DNA of 64,000 bases from Asanoa sp040676615 (GTDB lineage Bacteria; Actinomycetota; Actinomycetes; Mycobacteriales; Micromonosporaceae), in assembly GCF_040676615.1 (NCBI RefSeq), contig NZ_JBFAPI010000015.1, forward strand, positions 124,001 to 188,000, read 5' to 3'. The notes under the pieces are model-generated. The model was not told the origin of the DNA. It did not search any database and was given only the letters and a program-made list of their open reading frames with translations. Of this stretch, positions 51,251-59,733 are shown piece by piece (position 1 is the first letter of the stretch; the number at the start of each line of letters is the position of its first letter). Both the position numbers and the translations under genes were made by a program.

Positions 51251-51279
51251 TGTCCGTTCGGAGCGGTGCCGTTCGTCGA
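51251..51279 (+). promoter_or_regulatory. Possible ECF-type promoter of the YCII-sigma pair
   Basis: TGTCCG (51251-51256), a 17-base spacer and CGTCGA (51274-51279) lie about 30 bases before the YCII start. Published ECF42 targets have TGTCGA-like -35 and CGA/TC-like -10 boxes; the match is partial and untested. Confidence 0.3.
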
Positions 51280-51307
51280 TACCCGGAAGCCCACGACAGG
51301 AGGACCC

Positions 51308-51652
51308 ATGCAGTACGCCCTGCTCGCCTACTCCCCGCCCGAGGAGACCGAGCGCGCCGACCGCCCGATCCCGGTCGCCCTCGCCGCCCAACTCGACCGC
51401 CCCGACGTCGCCGGCTGGGCCCGGCTGCACGCCGAGGAGTCGGCGACGACCCTGCGCAACGGCGACCGCGGAGTCCTGCTGACCGACGGGCCCTTCGTCG
51501 ACAGCAAGGAGTACCTGGCCGGCGTGATCGTGGTCGAGGCCGACAACCTCGACGGCGCCCTCGTCATCGCCGCAGACCTGCTTCGGGTGACCAGGCCAGG
51601 AACCGCGATCGAGGTACGCCCGATCCTCGACGGACGCTTCCGTGGCACTTGA
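51308..51652 (+). CDS. YCII/DGPF-domain protein (second copy)
   Basis: 114 residues from ATG 51308 (ACAGGAGGA upstream). QYALLAYSPPEETERAD opens the fold, and GVLLTDGPFVDSKEYLAGVI contains the exact DGPF motif. Shorter than the copy at 42348-42767, ending IEVRPILDGRFRGT. The sigma factor gene starts inside its last codons (11-base overlap), so the two are co-translated. Confidence 0.93.
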   Translation: MQYALLAYSPPEETERADRPIPVALAAQLDRPDVAGWARLHAEESATTLRNGDRGVLLTDGPFVDSKEYLAGVIVVEADNLDGALVIAADLLRVTRPGTAIEVRPILDGRFRGT

Positions 51653-52835
51653 CGCCGTCTTCCGTGAGCAGTGGGGGCGCGTGCTGGCCACCCTGGTCGG
51701 GATCCTCGGCGACATCGAGGTGGCCGAGGACGCGGCGGCCGAGGCGTTCGCCGTCGCGGCCGAGCGGTGGCCCCGTGACGGAGAACCCGCCAACCCGACC
51801 GGCTGGTTGGTCACCACGGCCCGCAACCGCGCCATCGACCACCTGCGGCGCCAGCAGGTGCTGGCCGCCAAGACCAAGTTGCTCGCCCGCGACCTCGAGA
51901 CCGCGCCGGCCGGGCCGACCGGAGCGGAGGCATTCGTGGACGGCACCGCCACGATCCCGGACGAACGACTGGAACTGATCTTCACCTGTTGCCACCCGGC
52001 CCTCTCGCTGGAGGCGCAGGTGGCGCTGACTCTGCGTACCCTCGGCGGCCTGTCGACGGAAGAGATCGCGCTCGCCTTCCTGCTCCCGTTCGAGACCATG
52101 AGCAAGCGTCTGACCAGGGCAAAACACAAGATCCGCGACGCACGGATCCCGTTCGCGGTGCCACCCGACCACCAGTTGCCCGACCGGCTGGCGGCCGTCC
52201 TGGCGGTGGTCTACCTGATCTTCAACCAGGGCTGGGGTGGCGGTCGGGTCGACCTCGCCGCGGAAGCGATCCACCTCGGCCGGGCGCTGGCCGGCCTGAT
52301 GCCCGACGAGCCCGAGGCGCTCGCGTTGCTCGCGCTGATGCTGCTGCACGACGCCCGAAGGGCGGCCCGGGTGCGCGACGGGCAGGTGGTGCCCCTCGAC
52401 GACCAGGACCGCACACTGTGGGACCCGCGCCAGATCGACGAGGGCCGCGCGCTGCTCGGGCGGGCGCTGGCCCGCGGCCGCACCGGGCCCTACCTGGTCC
52501 AGGCGGCTATCGCCGACCTGCACCTCGGCCAGCCGCGCGACTGGCGGTCGATCGCCCTGCTCTACGAAACGCTGGGCCGCCAGACCGGCTCACCGATCGT
52601 CGAGCTCAACCGGGCGATCGCCGTGGCCGAACTCGACGGCCCGGCCGCCGGCCTGGCCATCCTCGACGGACTCGACCTGGACCACTACCGGTATTTCCAC
52701 TCGACTCGCGCCGACCTCCTGCGTCGCGCCGGCCGCGCCGCCGAGGCCCGCGCCGCCTACCGCCAGGCCCTCGACCTCGCCCAGACCGAGCCCGAGCGGC
52801 GCTTTCTCGCCAGCCGGCTGGCCGACTGTTCCTGA
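51642..52835 (+). CDS. ECF sigma factor with long C-terminal domain (second ECF42-type copy)
   Basis: 397 residues, GTG start inside the YCII gene. Region 2: FREQWGRVLATLVGILGDIE, AAAEAFAVAAERWPRDGEPA and TARNRAIDHLRRQQVLAAK. Region 4: EAQVALTLRTLGGLSTEEIA and FETMSKRLTRAKHKIRDARI. The TPR-like extension (AVLAVVYLIFNQGWGGGRVD; PIVELNRAIAVAELDGPAAG; RAAYRQALDLAQTEPERRFL) is nearly 200 residues long. Paralogue of 41080-42348 with the same partner order; the two copies are well diverged, so they probably recognise different promoters. Confidence 0.93.
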   Translation: MALDAVFREQWGRVLATLVGILGDIEVAEDAAAEAFAVAAERWPRDGEPANPTGWLVTTARNRAIDHLRRQQVLAAKTKLLARDLETAPAGPTGAEAFVDGTATIPDERLELIFTCCHPALSLEAQVALTLRTLGGLSTEEIALAFLLPFETMSKRLTRAKHKIRDARIPFAVPPDHQLPDRLAAVLAVVYLIFNQGWGGGRVDLAAEAIHLGRALAGLMPDEPEALALLALMLLHDARRAARVRDGQVVPLDDQDRTLWDPRQIDEGRALLGRALARGRTGPYLVQAAIADLHLGQPRDWRSIALLYETLGRQTGSPIVELNRAIAVAELDGPAAGLAILDGLDLDHYRYFHSTRADLLRRAGRAAEARAAYRQALDLAQTEPERRFLASRLADCS

Positions 52836-52914
52836 CGCTTGGTGGTAGTAGCCCCAGGTAGGTCCGGACGCTAGCGTTACTGACTTTCGCGGCGCCGACC
52901 CGTTCGATGGAGCC

Positions 52915-53946
52915 ATGACACTCACCGTGGCACCGTCGCGCCCCACAACCGGCAGCGACTTCGCCATCCTCTCCCGTCGAATCACCGGCGCGGGGCTGAT
53001 GCGGCGCCGGCCCGCCTACTACGTGGCCCGCCTCAGCGTCGTATCGCTGATGCTCGCCGGTGGTTGGACCGCGTTCTTCCTGATCGGTTCGTCCTGGTGG
53101 CAACTCGTGACGGCCGCCTTCCTAGCCGTCACCTTCACCCAGGTCGCCCTGGTGGCGCACGATCTGGCCCACCGCCAGGTGTTCCGCACCAAGCGCCCGA
53201 GCGAGATCGCGGGACGGATCGCCGGAAACCTCGGCGTCGGGATGAGCTACGGGTGGTGGATGGACAAGCACACCCGGCACCACAACAACCCCAACCACGA
53301 CGACCTCGACCCGGATGTGGCGCCCGAGGTGCTGATCTGGGCCACCGAGTCGGCGCTCGGCCGGCGCGGGCTGAAGGGTTTCATCACCCGGCACCAGGCC
53401 GCATTGTTCTTCCCCCTGCTGACCCTGCTCGCCATCGACCTGAAGGTGTCGAGCGTCAAGGCCCTCCGCGGCGGCGTGGTGAAGCGTCGCGATCTGGAGA
53501 GCGCCCTGCTCGTCCTGCACGCGGTGGGCTATCTGGCGGCGCTGTTCGTCGTGCTGTCGCCGCTTCAGGCGATCGCGTTCCTGCTGCTGCATCAGGCGCT
53601 GTTCGGTGTCTACCTCGGCATGACCTTCGCACCCAACCACAAGGGCATGCCGCACCCCACCGGCGACGAGGACTTCCTGCGCAAGCAGGTGCTGACCTCA
53701 CGCAACGTCCGCGGTGGCTGGCTGACCGACGCCGCGCTGGGCGGCCTGAACTACCAGATCGAGCACCACCTGTTCCCCGGCATGCCGGCACCCAACCTGC
53801 GCAAGGCCCAGCCGATCGTGCGGGCCCATTGCGCCGAGCTCGGCATCGCGTACGAGCAGACGAGTCTCGTCGCCTCCTACCGCCAGGCCCTGCGACACCT
53901 GCACGAGGTCGGCGCACCGGCGCGCGCCGCGCACGCGCGGGCCTGA
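52915..53946 (+). CDS. Membrane fatty acid desaturase
   Basis: 343 residues with about four membrane helices. Three histidine boxes bind the di-iron centre: LVAHDLAHRQVF (HxxxH), WWMDKHTRHHNNPNHDDLDP (HxxHH) and NYQIEHHLFPGMP (QxxHH). The Gln in the third box is typical of front-end (linoleoyl-CoA/acyl-lipid delta-6-type) desaturases. No fused cytochrome b5 domain. Electron donors are not encoded nearby. Convergent with the His-rich protein, 6 bases apart. Confidence 0.93.
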   Translation: MTLTVAPSRPTTGSDFAILSRRITGAGLMRRRPAYYVARLSVVSLMLAGGWTAFFLIGSSWWQLVTAAFLAVTFTQVALVAHDLAHRQVFRTKRPSEIAGRIAGNLGVGMSYGWWMDKHTRHHNNPNHDDLDPDVAPEVLIWATESALGRRGLKGFITRHQAALFFPLLTLLAIDLKVSSVKALRGGVVKRRDLESALLVLHAVGYLAALFVVLSPLQAIAFLLLHQALFGVYLGMTFAPNHKGMPHPTGDEDFLRKQVLTSRNVRGGWLTDAALGGLNYQIEHHLFPGMPAPNLRKAQPIVRAHCAELGIAYEQTSLVASYRQALRHLHEVGAPARAAHARA

Positions 53947-53952
53947 CCGCTC

Positions 53953-54660
53953 TTACAGGCCGGCCGGGAACGTGAACGTCGCCGGCGGGTTGGCCTGCTG
54001 GGCCGCGGTGCCGTAGACCAGCGCGATCTCGTCGTGGGCGTGCAGCACGATGCCGGCCGGGTCGCCCTGCTGGAGCTTGCCGTTCACGTACGCGTGGAGT
54101 TCCTCGCCGTTGCCGGTCTTGAGACTGCCGATGTGGTCGCCGGACAGCGACACCTGCCACTCGGTGAACACCTGGCCCAGGCTGAAGTCGGCCTGGACGG
54201 GCGACTCGACGTGGATCACCCCGCTGGTGTCGTGGGTGTGCAGCGGGCTCAGTTCGCCGGTGGTCTCGTCGATGCCGATCAGGGCCGGCACCACGACAGG
54301 CTGGCCGTTGACGCTGATGTCGAGATGGGCGTGGATGTGCTCGACGGTGCCCTCGGTGCCCAGCATCGGCAGCCCGGCGGCCCGCACGTGCGCCGCGGGG
54401 TCGGCGGGCACCGCCCACGGCGGCGGGTCGGTGCGGCCTTGGGCGGTGGCCGCCGGTGAGCTCGGAATCCCGGCCGCCGCGGCGGAAGCCGGCGACGACC
54501 GGTGCAACGTGAGCGCGAGCACAACGCCGACCACGACGAGCACGACCACGCCGACGATGCCGCCGGTGAAGAGGTGCCGCCGCCGGCGGTCGCGCTTCCG
54601 CGCCGTTTCCATGGCCTTGCGGGCCGCGGCCGCGCGAGCCTTGCGGCTTTCACCGGACAT
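53953..54660 (-). CDS. Single-pass exported protein with HxH motifs
   Basis: 235 residues from ATG 54660. A strongly basic N-terminus (KAMETARKRDRRRRHLF) precedes one long membrane helix (GGIVGVVVLVVVGVVLALTL), so the rest is outside the membrane. The exported domain carries EHIHAHLDISVNGQPV, LSPLHTHDTSGVIHVESPVQ and IVLHAHDEIALVYGTAA, with paired histidines well suited to bind a metal. FSLGQVFTEWQVSLSGDHIG and ELHAYVNGKLQQGDP suggest a beta-rich fold. No named family recalled; copper or zinc binding is a guess. Confidence 0.75.
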   Translation of the reverse strand: MSGESRKARAAAARKAMETARKRDRRRRHLFTGGIVGVVVLVVVGVVLALTLHRSSPASAAAAGIPSSPAATAQGRTDPPPWAVPADPAAHVRAAGLPMLGTEGTVEHIHAHLDISVNGQPVVVPALIGIDETTGELSPLHTHDTSGVIHVESPVQADFSLGQVFTEWQVSLSGDHIGSLKTGNGEELHAYVNGKLQQGDPAGIVLHAHDEIALVYGTAAQQANPPATFTFPAGL

Positions 54661-54782
54661 CTGGCGACGTACCTCCCCGTGCGCGCGCACCCGCGCCGAT
54701 ACGGCGGGCGCGATGCTCAACGATGCGTCGCTCAGTTGAAAGTAGGCGGACAGCTGCCTGAGGATTTGTTGTGTGACCTGGG

Positions 54783-55685
54783 CTACGCCGTGGCGACCAG
54801 GCGGCGCAGGGCGGCGCGGGCGGGTGGGCCCCAGGTGGGCTTGCCGCCGGGGCCGGCGTCGGCGGCGATGAGGATGCCGCTGAGCACGCGCGCCATCGCC
54901 CAGCCTCGGGCCCGGCGGACGGTGTCGGGGGTCACCCGGTAGACCGCGTGGAACCGGTCGACGGCGTCGTCGGGCAGCAGAAGCCAGGCGGCGGCGAGGT
55001 CGTACGCGGGGTCCCCGGCGCAGACATCGCCGAAGTCGATCACTCCGCAGAGCGTGCCGTCGGCGGTGAGGACGTTCGCCGGGTGCAGGTCCGCGTGGAT
55101 CCACAACCGCGGCCCGGTCCACGGTGCCGCGGTGACCGCGTCGTGCCAGACGGCGCGGACGGCGTCCGGCTCGTCGACCAGCCCGCGCTCGGTGGCGGTG
55201 GCGACCCCGTGGGCGAACTGGTCGGCCCGCTCGGCCAGCGGGCCGCCGCGGTCGCGGCCGGTGGGTGCGTCGTCGGGTGCCGGTTGGTGCAGGGCGGTCA
55301 GGAAGGTGGCCAACACCTCGGCCGCTTCGTGGCCTCGGATGACCGGGGCCAGGTCGGCCGGCGTGCCCGGAACCCAGGTGGTGATGAGCCAGGGACGCGG
55401 GAACCGCGCGGTGGGCTCACCGAGTCGCTGGGGCACCGGAATCGGCAGCGGCAGGCGCGGTGCCAGCGTGGGCAGCCAGGCGTGTTCGTTGCGCAGCAGT
55501 TCGTCGGCGGACCCGGTCGCGAAGGGCAGTCGCACGGCCAGGTCGTCGCCGAGCCGCCAGAGTTGGTTGTCCCAGCCGCGCGGTCCCGGCCGGACCGGCC
55601 GGTCGGCGAGGTCGGGGTGCTGGTCGCGGACCAGTTCCTGGACAAGTTCGGCGGTGACCTCACGCATCAGCCGATGATCCATCAT
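54783..55685 (-). CDS. Aminoglycoside phosphotransferase-fold kinase (APH family)
   Basis: 300 residues. Kinase-like fold: DNQLWRLGDDLAVRLPFATG (nucleotide loop with the Arg replacing Lys), LITTWVPGTPADLAPVI hinge, catalytic loop RLWIHADLHPANVLTADGTL (HxDxxxxN) and metal motif GVIDFGDVCAGDPAYDLAAA. This is the APH/choline-kinase group, most of whose environmental members do not confer resistance. Start uncertain among MMDHR at 55685, 55682 and MREV at 55667. Ends 122 bases before the start of the His-rich gene, same strand. Confidence 0.88.
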   Translation of the reverse strand: MMDHRLMREVTAELVQELVRDQHPDLADRPVRPGPRGWDNQLWRLGDDLAVRLPFATGSADELLRNEHAWLPTLAPRLPLPIPVPQRLGEPTARFPRPWLITTWVPGTPADLAPVIRGHEAAEVLATFLTALHQPAPDDAPTGRDRGGPLAERADQFAHGVATATERGLVDEPDAVRAVWHDAVTAAPWTGPRLWIHADLHPANVLTADGTLCGVIDFGDVCAGDPAYDLAAAWLLLPDDAVDRFHAVYRVTPDTVRRARGWAMARVLSGILIAADAGPGGKPTWGPPARAALRRLVATA

Positions 55686-55785
55686 GCTGTCGAGCCCGCG
55701 CCTGGTTGTGTCGGCGCGTGCTGTTGACCTGAAGTCCGGTTGAGGTTGAAGGCTGGGATCAAGGATCAACGGGAGGGTAGTCAGG

Positions 55786-56751
55786 ATGCGCGTTATCGAG
55801 ATACGGGAGTTCGGCGGACCGGAGGTGCTCGTGCCGGTGGAGGTCGCCGACCCGATCCCCGGCGCGGGCGAGGTCGTGGTCGCCGTGGAGGTGGCCGACA
55901 CGCTCTGGCTGGAGACGATGGTTCGCCGTGGCAACGGCGGAGCGGCGTTCCCGGTGCGGCCGCCCTACCGGCCGGGTGTCGGGGTGGCCGGCACGGTCGC
56001 GGCCGTCGGCCCGGGCGCTGATCCACAATGGACGGCCCGCCGGGTGGTCGCGCGCAGCGGCCCCACCGGCGGCTATGTGGAACGGGCGGTCGTGCCGGCC
56101 GAAGGTCTGGTCACCGTGCCCGACGACGTGAGCCTGCGCGACGCCGCGGCCGTGCTGCACGACGGGGTCACCGCGCTGGCGCTGGCCGACATCGTCAAGC
56201 CCGTGGCGGGCGACCGCGTGCTGGTGACCGCCGCCGGCGGCGGGCTCGGCGCGATCCTGGTGCAGATCGCGCACGCGGCGGGCGCCACGGTGGTCGCCGC
56301 CGCCCGCGGCGCCGCCAAGCTCGAACGCCTCCGCCGGCTCGGCGCCGACGTCGTGGTGGACTACTCCACGCCCGGCTGGACCGACCAGGTGCGCGACGCC
56401 ACCGGCGGTCTCGACGTCGTGCTCGACGGCGCGGGCGGCGAGTACGGGCGCGCGGCGTTCGACCTCGTGACGGCCGGCGGCCGGTTCTCGGCGCACGGCA
56501 CGCCCGCGGGCGGTTTCGCCGTCGCCGACCCCGACGTCGCGCGGGCCCGGGGCATCACCGCGACCGGCATCGACGCCGTGCAGTTGAGCCCCGAGCGATT
56601 CCGGGGCTACCTGGCCCGCGCGCTCGACGAGGTCGCGAACGGCCGGATCACGCCGCTGGTCGGCCAGACCTTCCCGCTGGAGCGGGCGGCCGACGCGCAC
56701 GCCGCGATCGAGAACCGCACAGCGGTGGGTAAGACGCTGCTGTTGGTCTGA
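55786..56751 (+). CDS. Zinc-type alcohol dehydrogenase-like quinone oxidoreductase
   Basis: 321 residues, MDR superfamily. VIEIREFGGPEVLVPVEVAD opens the GroES-like domain, VRPPYRPGVGVAGTVAAVGP is the substrate-domain signature, and the NADPH-binding domain starts GDRVLVTAAGGGLGAILVQI (AxxGxxG) with LGADVVVDYSTPGW later. The zinc-ligand cysteines are absent, so this belongs with quinone/enone reductases. Alone between the APH gene (divergent) and the mycothiol-family gene. Confidence 0.9.
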   Translation: MRVIEIREFGGPEVLVPVEVADPIPGAGEVVVAVEVADTLWLETMVRRGNGGAAFPVRPPYRPGVGVAGTVAAVGPGADPQWTARRVVARSGPTGGYVERAVVPAEGLVTVPDDVSLRDAAAVLHDGVTALALADIVKPVAGDRVLVTAAGGGLGAILVQIAHAAGATVVAAARGAAKLERLRRLGADVVVDYSTPGWTDQVRDATGGLDVVLDGAGGEYGRAAFDLVTAGGRFSAHGTPAGGFAVADPDVARARGITATGIDAVQLSPERFRGYLARALDEVANGRITPLVGQTFPLERAADAHAAIENRTAVGKTLLLV

Positions 56752-56855
56752 TCACGCGGCGAACGCGCTCGGCGAGCGCCCCTCAGAAGCTCCGTCCCGC
56801 GCGGTCCGGTCGCGGCCACCTCGGGCAGGATGGCTTCTTGGCAGATGGAGGTGCG

Positions 56856-57635
56856 GTGATAGAGACGTCCGAGTACGTGAACGCCGTTGTCGACCAGACG
56901 AGCATTTTCGCCGATTGGGTGCACGGGCGGGACCCGGCGACGCCGGTGCCGACCTGTCCGGAGTGGACGCTGGTCGATCTCGTCGACCATGTCGGCTCGA
57001 CACAGCGCATGGTGTCGATGCTCGTGGGTGAGCGGATGACCGAGCCGAGCCGGGCGTTCGCGGGCCATGTCCCCGGTCCGACCGATCCGGCCCAGTGGCG
57101 CGCCTGGCTGACCGGCACGGCGGCCGAGGCGGAGCGGGCGTTCGCGTCGGTCACCGACGACACACCGGTGTGGGACCCGTCCGGCGGGGAAGCGGGCGTG
57201 CCGTTCTGGTCGCGTCGGCTCTTCGGCGAGGCGTGCGTGCATCGCGCGGACGCGGCCGCGGCGCTGGGCGAGGAATACGAGTTGGCGCCGGAGCCGGCCG
57301 CGGCGGCCATCGAAGACTGGCTCGCCAACATGACCTCACGCGGCTACTGGGAGAACAGGGCGGGCTTCGCCGACGCGATCCGCGGCGACGGGCAGACCCT
57401 GCACTTCCACGCGACCGACGCGGCCGGGGAATGGGTGGCCCGGCGCGAGCCGGACAAGGTCGTCCTGGAACGCACACACACCAAGGCCGACGTCGCCGTC
57501 CGCGGCCCGGCCGCCGACCTGCTGCTCGTGCTCAGCCGGCGTCGCTCGCTGGACGCGACCCCCACGCTCGACCTGCACGGCGACCGGGCGCTGCTGCGAC
57601 ACTGGATCGAGCACATGGACTGGGTCGCCGGTTGA
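56856..57635 (+). CDS. Maleylpyruvate isomerase-family (mycothiol-dependent DinB-fold) protein
   Basis: 259 residues, GTG 56856 with GGAGG upstream. An N-terminal DinB-like four-helix bundle (YVNAVVDQTSIFADWVHGRD; TPVPTCPEWTLVDLVDHVGS with metal His; WSRRLFGEACVHRADAAAAL with HxxD-like metal residues) and a C-terminal MDMPI domain (LHFHATDAAGEWVARREP; GPAADLLLVLSRRRSLD). The family uses mycothiol as cofactor, consistent with an actinobacterium. Substrate unknown. Overlaps the GNAT gene (TGATG). Confidence 0.9.
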   Translation: MIETSEYVNAVVDQTSIFADWVHGRDPATPVPTCPEWTLVDLVDHVGSTQRMVSMLVGERMTEPSRAFAGHVPGPTDPAQWRAWLTGTAAEAERAFASVTDDTPVWDPSGGEAGVPFWSRRLFGEACVHRADAAAALGEEYELAPEPAAAAIEDWLANMTSRGYWENRAGFADAIRGDGQTLHFHATDAAGEWVARREPDKVVLERTHTKADVAVRGPAADLLLVLSRRRSLDATPTLDLHGDRALLRHWIEHMDWVAG

Positions 57636-58186
57636 TGGACGAACTGCTCACACCCAGAATTCTGCTGCGCCGGTGGCAGGACGACGACCTGGACGCCTTC
57701 GCCGAGATCACCGCCCAACCCGAGGTGATGCGCTGGATACGCGACGGCCGTGTGCTGGACCGGGCAGGCGCGGCGGAGCGCCTTGACGCGTATCGGCGGC
57801 ATTGGGCGGAACACGGCTTCGGCCTGTACGCCCTCGTCGTGCGGCAGACCGGCGAGTTGGCCGGGTTCACCGGCCTCGCGGTGCCGACGTTCCTCCCGGA
57901 GATCCTGCCGGCCGTCGAGATCGGCTGGCGGCTGGGCCGGCGGCACTGGGGACAGGGCCTGGCCACCGAGGCGGCCCGGGCGGTGGTCGACCACGCGCGC
58001 GACGGCCTCGGCCTCGACCGCCTGGTCAGCATCCACCAGGTCGGCAACGACGCCTCCGCCCGCGTGATGATCAAGATCGGCATGCACCTCGAACGCGAGA
58101 CGACCGAACCCTCGGGTGGCCGCGCGGTCCGGGTCTACGCCATGGACCTGGGGGTCACCGACCGGCTCGCGCGCGGTAGCGGCTGA
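57635..58186 (+). CDS. GNAT-family N-acetyltransferase (RimJ/RimL type)
   Basis: 183 residues. LLTPRILLRRWQDDDLDAFA, MRWIRDGRVLDRAGAAERL, AVEIGWRLGRRHWGQGLATE (acetyl-CoA loop Q/RxxGxG/A) and LDRLVSIHQVGNDASARVMI ending KIGMHLERET. Typical acetyltransferase_3 pattern with the N-terminal LRTERL-like entry. It starts within the stop of the maleylpyruvate-isomerase-family gene and overlaps the 3' end of the convergent sulfotransferase by 32 bases. Acceptor unknown. Confidence 0.92.
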   Translation: MDELLTPRILLRRWQDDDLDAFAEITAQPEVMRWIRDGRVLDRAGAAERLDAYRRHWAEHGFGLYALVVRQTGELAGFTGLAVPTFLPEILPAVEIGWRLGRRHWGQGLATEAARAVVDHARDGLGLDRLVSIHQVGNDASARVMIKIGMHLERETTEPSGGRAVRVYAMDLGVTDRLARGSG

Positions 58187-58904
58187 CCCAGTCGTGGTTG
58201 AGCTGGTCGGCCTGCCGGCGGTGACGGGGAACGAACGCCTGCCCCGCCGGCGGATCCAGCCCGAGGAAGGCGAGGATGCCGCCGGTGACCCGGTCGATCT
58301 CGGTGGTGAGGTCTTCGTAGCGAACGGTGTGCGGCCGGACGCCGAACGTCGTGAACCAGTTCCGCCAGGCGTCGTTGTGTTCGCCGATGGTCTGGACGAG
58401 ATCGTGGATCTGCCCGAAGTCGAAGCGGGGCTCGCGGCCGGGCGACACGGCGTCGCCGTGCTGCCAGAAGCGGGTCTGTTCAGCGCGCGCCCACGAGACC
58501 GCCTGCGCGACCGTGTCTTCCCGCCAGAGATGGACGAAGCGAAGGCGCCCGAATGCTCGGGTCAGCAGGTCGAGGTCGGCGCCCGACCGACGATCACCAT
58601 GGACGGCGCCGAGCTTGGCCACCAGTTCGTCCAACGTTCCCCACATGACCCGGGCGGCGAAGACGCCGTTCGGCGTCGTCCCCTCCGCGATGGCCGCGCG
58701 TAGGTAGTCGCGGTAGTCGAACGCACCGTGCTCGTCGCGCGGCAGCCGCCACCGGTCGGCCCACATGTCTTCGCCCGGCACCCGGAAGTAGGACTCCGGC
58801 CGCCCGGCGACGCCGGTGTCCCGGAGCAGCCCACACAGCAGCGTGCTGCCGGTCCGCGGCGTACCGCAGATCAGGTATGCGTCGATGTCGTTGTCGCTGA
58901 CCAC
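58155..58904 (-). CDS. Stf0-type sulfotransferase
   Basis: 249 residues. AYLICGTPRTGSTLLCGLLR is the PAPS 5'-phosphosulfate loop, GVAGRPESYFRVPGEDMW the Stf0 signature, VFAARVMWGTLDELVAKLGA and FVHLWREDTVAQAVSWARAE the 3'-phosphate/dimer region. The family includes the mycobacterial trehalose 2-O-sulfotransferase; the real acceptor here is unknown. The last 32 bases overlap the GNAT gene antisense. Confidence 0.92.
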   Translation of the reverse strand: MVSDNDIDAYLICGTPRTGSTLLCGLLRDTGVAGRPESYFRVPGEDMWADRWRLPRDEHGAFDYRDYLRAAIAEGTTPNGVFAARVMWGTLDELVAKLGAVHGDRRSGADLDLLTRAFGRLRFVHLWREDTVAQAVSWARAEQTRFWQHGDAVSPGREPRFDFGQIHDLVQTIGEHNDAWRNWFTTFGVRPHTVRYEDLTTEIDRVTGGILAFLGLDPPAGQAFVPRHRRQADQLNHDWVSRYRARAGR

Positions 58905-59017
58905 GGTCCGCAGTCAACCACTGTGTCGCAACACCACGTCGGCCAACCGGCCCGATGGCGGCGACACACCCCGTGCCGTACACGCACCTGGGAGTGCTGG
59001 TGGCGAATGATTCCCTT

Positions 59018-59731
59018 ATGTACGCCACGCAGAAGGTCGCCGTCGTCACGGGGGGCTCGGGAGGCATCGGAGCGGCCGTCGTGGCCGGCTACCGCGGCCT
59101 TGGTTACGCCGTTGTCGCGACCGGGCTCGCCATCCTGCCGTCGGTGGATCCCGAGGTGCTCGCCGTGTCCGACGACGTATCCGAGTTCGGCGCCGGAGCA
59201 CGGATCGTGGACGCGGCCATGGCCCGCTTCGGCCGCGTCGACACGTTGGTCCACTGCGCCGGGCTCTTCGTCTCCAAGCCGTTCACGGACTACACCGACG
59301 CCGACTACGAGAAGGTCGCCGGGGTGAACCTGCGGGGTTTCTTCGACACGGCCCGCAGCGCGATCAAGGCGATGCTCTCCCGCGACGGCGGCGGGCACGT
59401 GGTGAACATTTCCACCAGCCTGGTCGACAACGCCGACGCCCGGGTGGCCGCAGGGCTCGCATCGCTCACCAAAGGTGGCCTGAACGCCGTCACCAAGTCA
59501 TTGGCGATCGAGTACGCCACCCGCGGTATCCGGTTCAACGCTGTCGCGCTCGGCGTCATCCGCTCGCCGATGCACCCCGACGACCCGGACGGCTTGCAGG
59601 CCGCGCTCCACCCGGTCAACCGAATGGGCGAGATCGACGACGTGGTACGCGCGGTCCTCTACCTGGAGCAGGCCCCCTTCGTCACCGGCGAGATCTCCCA
59701 CGTCGACGGTGGCCAGAGCGCGGGGCACTGA
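59018..59731 (+). CDS. Short-chain dehydrogenase/reductase lacking the catalytic Tyr
   Basis: 237 residues from ATG 59018 (GTG 59000 also possible). VAVVTGGSGGIGAAVVAGYR is the TGxxxGxG cofactor loop, DTLVHCAGLFVSKPF the NAG-like motif (CAG), HVVNISTSLVDNADARVAAG the catalytic-Ser strand, and GLASLTKGGLNAVTKSLAIE the helix that should carry YxxxK: here Ala stands four residues before the Lys. The C-terminus EISHVDGGQSAGH is normal. It may be a binding protein or use another acid. Convergent with the DJ-1 gene, 2 bases apart. Confidence 0.88.
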   Translation: MYATQKVAVVTGGSGGIGAAVVAGYRGLGYAVVATGLAILPSVDPEVLAVSDDVSEFGAGARIVDAAMARFGRVDTLVHCAGLFVSKPFTDYTDADYEKVAGVNLRGFFDTARSAIKAMLSRDGGGHVVNISTSLVDNADARVAAGLASLTKGGLNAVTKSLAIEYATRGIRFNAVALGVIRSPMHPDDPDGLQAALHPVNRMGEIDDVVRAVLYLEQAPFVTGEISHVDGGQSAGH

Positions 59732-59733
59732 GG

